This document shows positions 8,031 to 10,413 of a stretch of DNA of 10,413 nucleotides, piece by piece. The stretch is from Tubulinosema ratisbonensis. Taxonomy: Eukaryota; Microsporidia; Tubulinosematidae. Made by a program: the position numbers and the translations under genes. How positions within the stretch are numbered: position 1 is the stretch's first letter; each line of letters opens with the position of its first letter. Below the pieces are notes generated by a model. It made no database searches and had not been told where the DNA came from. It saw only the letters and a program-made list of their open reading frames with translations. Where the stretch lies: NCBI GenBank assembly GCA_004000155.1, contig RCSS01000379.1, forward strand, positions 1 through 10,413. Reading direction: 5' to 3'.

Positions 8031-8160
8031 GGTAAGAGTTAGAAATAGTATGGGCGGGAAAATATATACTGAGTGGTTAAACACATGATGGGCGGGAAAA
8101 TATTAAATGAAAATAATATAATTATTGAATAATATATTAAATAAATAAATTTAATAAATT
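8031..8160 (+). repeat. Merlin left inverted repeat with tandemly duplicated terminus
   Basis: Two copies of the terminus lie in tandem. One starts at 8031 (GGTAAGAGTTAG...GGGCGGGAAAATAT) and the other at 8075 (GGTTAAACACATGAT then GGGCGGGAAAATATTAAATG). The second continues into the long inverted repeat matching 9234-9317. The outer copy matches the right end better over the first 20 bases and abuts the target duplication. Confidence 0.82.
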
Positions 8161-8266
8161 GCTTCAAACCTTAAAAGTAAATTTAATTGATGAATAATTT
8201 ACCAATTAATTAAAATATTGTTTATATGAATTTTAGAAAATAACAAATTTTAAACCACTCTAAAAA

Positions 8267-9134
8267 TCAAATATCTACCGTTTTCTGCATGTTTAAATTT
8301 TTTTCTTAAAAGAACTCATCCAAATAATAATCTAAATATGCCTTGAGCTCAAACTTTTACTTTTAAATTTTTTTTAATCCTCATCCATAAATTCTCAATA
8401 TATTGTGCATGAGCTTGTGTAATTGAATCCACGTAGTGTTTAGAATGATTTACGCGTAGATGATTATAGGGACGTTTGTATCCATATAGAATTTTATATA
8501 GGCAGACCAAGAATTAGAATATTTTATTGATTCTTCTTGTATCGATTCTTTTATTGCAGATAATAGTATTCCTTGGATCTCTTGTTCACACACCTTAATA
8601 GGATTTCCGATGTGTTTATCTCGATACATCCCACAGCCATTGCTTCTGTACCAGCCTACTTTTGTTGTATTTAAGCTTGCTTATGAGTGTTTCATCAAAC
8701 TCAAACTCTTTATTCAAGCCGCCAATCTTTTTAAACTCATCTAATAGATACCAAGTTACCCTTTTCCTAATAATTTTAAATACTTTTATTATTGTTGGAG
8801 AAAAAATGTGTAAGCTTAAGCTAAGATCATTAACGGCCCTTTCTTCACACCAACCGGATATGACTTTAAAAATCTCATTTAAGCTTAATTTAGAATTTTT
8901 AAAAGCAGTATTGTGTTTTATACTATGGCTTTTCCGGCAAAAATTACATAAATCAAAATACTTATCTTTTATTTTGCTAAAAAACTAAGTTCTATATCAA
9001 AATTTTTGCATTTAGGGCATAGAAAATTCTTTCTTATGTATCCTTTATTAAAAAAAAACTCTACCAACGCCGTTTCAAGACATTTTTATTATTTCCAGAA
9101 TCTCCATATATATAGATATTTCATGGAATTGCAT
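8267..9134 (-). pseudogene. Merlin transposase pseudogene (ISXO2-like DDE domain)
   Basis: Read on the minus strand from ATG 9132-9134, the frame gives an N-terminal segment, then a zinc-finger-like pair (FLCPKC near 9020, LCNFCRK near 8945), then the DDE domain. The first Asp is in FEFDETLISK (8694-8696). The second site is KYSNSWSAY, with Asn at 8513-8515 where Merlin and IS1016 normally have Asp. VNHSKHYVD and AHAQYIENLW follow, with the Glu at 8394-8396. The C-terminus has YLDYYLDEFF, typical of the family end. Frame changes occur near 9080, 8972, 8636, 8485 and 8350, with TAA at 8306-8308 and the final TGA at 8267-8269. Length is about 289 codons, normal for the family. Confidence 0.9.
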
Positions 9135-9233
9135 AACATTTTAATTAATATTCTATTACAATTATTTTTCACTAATATTTTATTTATTGGTAAAATTATC
9201 CATCAATTAAATTTATTTTTAAGATTTAAAATA

Positions 9234-9323
9234 GTTTATTAATTTTTTTATTTAATATTTTATTCAATAATTATATTATTTTCATTTAATATTTTCCCGC
9301 CCATGCTATTTTTAACCTTTACC
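9234..9323 (-). repeat. Merlin right inverted repeat
   Basis: This is the reverse complement of the left repeat, with a single terminus copy ending TTTTAACCTTTACC at 9323. About 85 bases match the left arm (8075-8160), and the outermost 28 or so match 8031-8060. Confidence 0.85.
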
Positions 9324-9331
9324 ATATTTGA
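9324..9331. repeat. Right 8-base target duplication of the Merlin element
   Basis: ATATTTGA is identical to 8023-8030 and immediately follows the right terminus. Confidence 0.82.
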
Positions 9332-9333
9332 TT

Positions 9334-9580
9334 AAGTTAATAAATAAAACCCAATGGTTTTCAAAGAAAAGAGATGGCAGCTATAAATTAAGAAAACTAC
9401 ATTCCTAATTTAAGAGTGAAAATGAGAATAAGGTTGTTGTAGCACATTCTTATGGATTAATTAAAGAAAAAAGACTGTGCAACATTTGCACTCTCAGACG
9501 ATGCTAACAAAAACGCAAAAAACGAAGATCTTTGTGCTGGTGCTGTTCGAGGCTTTTTAGGCACGAGGAAAGCACTTTAA
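9334..9580 (+). pseudogene. Broken protein-like frame next to the Merlin insertion, family unknown
   Basis: One frame is open from the Merlin target site to 9507 except for TAA at 9406-9408. It reads QWFSKKRDGSYKLRKLHS before the stop, then VVVAHSYGLIKEKRLCNIC after it. A second frame, open 9461-9580, continues with DDANKNAKNEDLCAGAVRGF and ends in TAA at 9578-9580. The two together look like one coding sequence with one stop and one frame change. Local GC is higher than the surroundings. There is no good ATG. I do not recognise the product. The 5' part may have been separated by the Merlin insertion or lost, but no matching coding sequence is evident left of the element. Confidence 0.35.
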
Positions 9581-9594
9581 AAGTATCATAAAAT

Positions 9595-9785
9595 AATGAC
9601 ATAAATTTTTAAATTTAAAAATGAATATTTAAATAAAGATTTTCACTCCATAATAACTAGAATGATTAAGAAAAGACTAACTTAGAATCAAAAGAGCTTT
9701 CAAGACAAGAATAGAATGCATTGAAGTGTAATTTTTTTGAATTTTCACTATAACCCGAAGACTTTGTCATCTTGGGACAATTTTA
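9595..9785 (+). repeat. Diverged direct repeat, copy 2
   Basis: This matches 7735-7925 in the same orientation, including AATCAAAAGAGCTTTCAAGA and the following CAA-AATA-AATGCATT. The end carries a stem-loop TTGTC-ATCTTGG-GACAA whose stem is kept although the loop differs from copy 1. The Merlin element lies between the two copies. Confidence 0.65.
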
Positions 9786-9863
9786 ATACAATAATATAAG
9801 AAAGTCCTTTTAAAAAATTTTTTTAGACAGCACTTATCACAACTATTATCAAAAATAAAAAGC

Positions 9864-9962
9864 TTATTTTTTATACGATATTTTACTTCTATAATGCAAA
9901 AAATCTTCTCTGTCTACTTCAAAATCAAAAGATTTCACTACTTGTTTCTCTTTTATAACCAT
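9864..9962 (-). CDS. Short ORF of 32 codons, hypothetical and doubtful
   Basis: The ATG at 9960-9962 leads to TAA at 9864-9866. The product is charged (VIKEKQVVKSFDFEVDRED). The same frame is open upstream for about 22 more codons without a further Met (RFKKYFIIKLKRIKEFFRLN), giving about 54 codons in total. This may be the end of a decayed gene rather than a functional small protein. No family is recognised. Confidence 0.25.
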   Translation of the reverse strand: MVIKEKQVVKSFDFEVDREDFLHYRSKISYKK

Positions 9963-10129
9963 GTTTAGTCTAAAAAATTCTTTTATTCTTTTTAATTTTA
10001 TTATGAAATATTTTTTAAATCTAAATTTATTAAAATATTATTAATACATAATTTGAATATAAGAGATTTTTTAATTAATTATATAAAGAATCTAAAATCA
10101 AAAAAGCTGTATTCCTTTCGAATTTTTAC
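9963..10129. other. AT-rich spacer
   Basis: Apart from the upstream extension of the short minus-strand frame, nothing is recognised here. Confidence 0.35.
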
Positions 10130-10148
10130 AGGTCTTAAAATAAGACCT
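10130..10148. repeat. Perfect 8-bp hairpin
   Basis: AGGTCTTA, loop AAA, then TAAGACCT form a perfect stem with a three-base loop. It is more GC-containing than the background. Its position near a composition change could mean an element end or a transcript end, but no gene is tied to it. Confidence 0.55.
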
Positions 10149-10413
10149 TACTTAATTAATTTTTCTTTTTTTTTAAATTTAATTTGATATTTAACATTAG
10201 AATATTCAGTAAATAGAAGTGAAGTATCTGTGGCAGCCAACCATACACTTCTCCTGCTTGTCTTATATTCCCTCTTATTGTTATGTGTTGTCCTTCTCTG
10301 TTTTAACTCCTACCAGACCTTTTACATGAATAAGTTTCTCACTTCACTTGCATGGTATTTCGAAAAGCTAATAAGCTGATTAGTCTGAGTATCTAAGCGC
10401 ATTAAATATACGA
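10149..10413. other. Higher-GC terminal region, possible edge of another element or gene
   Basis: From about 10205 the sequence is visibly richer in G and C than the rest of the window. A plus-strand frame is open from about 10187 to a TGA near 10378 (about 65 codons) without an early ATG. It is hydrophobic in the middle (LLLLVLYSLLLLCVVLLCF), which would be a membrane segment if translated. It could also be non-coding, for instance an LTR beginning TGTGGCAGCC near 10232. The window ends before this can be resolved. Confidence 0.3.

Larger units (their letters stand above)
8031..9323 (-). mobile_element. Merlin (IS1016-type) DNA transposon, full length, inactivated
   Basis: The element is 1293 bases, bounded by inverted repeats that start with GG, and flanked by the perfect 8-base duplication ATATTTGA. 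The outer ends read GGTAA--GTTA-AAATAG-AT and then GGGCGGGAAAATAT on both sides. The inverted repeat continues inward through AAATGAAAATAATATAATTA to about 90 bases. It encloses one minus-strand transposase pseudogene. The intact target duplication and well-matched ends suggest a younger insertion than the neighbouring Tc1 and pogo relics, although the transposase is already broken. The left end carries a duplicated terminus not present on the right. Confidence 0.9.

Noticed and set aside
8662..8988. Plus-strand open frame of 108 codons
   Set aside because: It is antisense to the Merlin transposase, whose DDE and zinc-finger motifs fix the coding strand as minus.
9006..9242. Plus-strand open frame of 78 codons
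   Set aside because: It overlaps the N-terminal part and 5' region of the minus-strand Merlin transposase and extends into its inverted repeat.
8086..9306. Merlin boundaries at the inner GGGCGGG motifs
   Set aside because: The bases next to those motifs do not form a target duplication. Moving out to GGTAA at 8031 and TTACC at 9323 gives a perfect 8-base duplication and longer matched ends.

Overview
This is a very AT-rich eukaryotic stretch. Two probable host genes sit at the left end, and the rest is largely a graveyard of broken DNA transposons. No rRNA, tRNA or bacterial-type operon is visible. The two genes are intronless and converge with only 13 bases between their stop codons. That compactness, the base composition and the mixture of Tc1, Merlin and pogo-type relics would fit a microsporidian such as the expanded, transposon-rich genomes. 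This is inference; nothing here fixes the organism.

Layout. Positions 1-289 are AT-rich with scattered N calls. Positions 290-1315 (+) encode a predicted coiled-coil protein of 341 residues. Positions 1329-2228 (-) encode a 299-residue protein with a Lys/Glu-rich block and an acidic tail. I recognise neither family. The N calls in both genes fall mainly at third codon positions, which supports both reading frames and suggests they mark collapsed allelic or paralogous differences.

Positions 2229-3614 hold little beyond one short broken minus-strand frame. Positions 3617-6271 are a Tc1/mariner-type transposon with inverted repeats of about 575 bases and a decayed DD34E transposase (4654-5678). 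A segment of about 397 bases is inserted inside its left inverted repeat. An extra copy of an element terminus abuts its right end. Positions 6338-7545 hold minus-strand fragments of a pogo/Tigger-like (DDE_1) transposase.

Positions 8031-9323 are a complete-length but inactivated Merlin (IS1016-type) element with an 8-base target duplication, a duplicated left terminus and a frameshifted minus-strand transposase. It lies between two diverged direct repeats (about 7735-7925 and 9595-9785) and directly abuts a protein-like, broken frame (9334-9580). The right end has a short minus-strand ORF, a perfect 8-bp hairpin, and a final ~200 bases of clearly higher GC content that may belong to something extending past the window.

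No cooperative gene system is visible. The interest lies in the nesting, the unusual terminus duplications and the polymorphism signature in the two genes.
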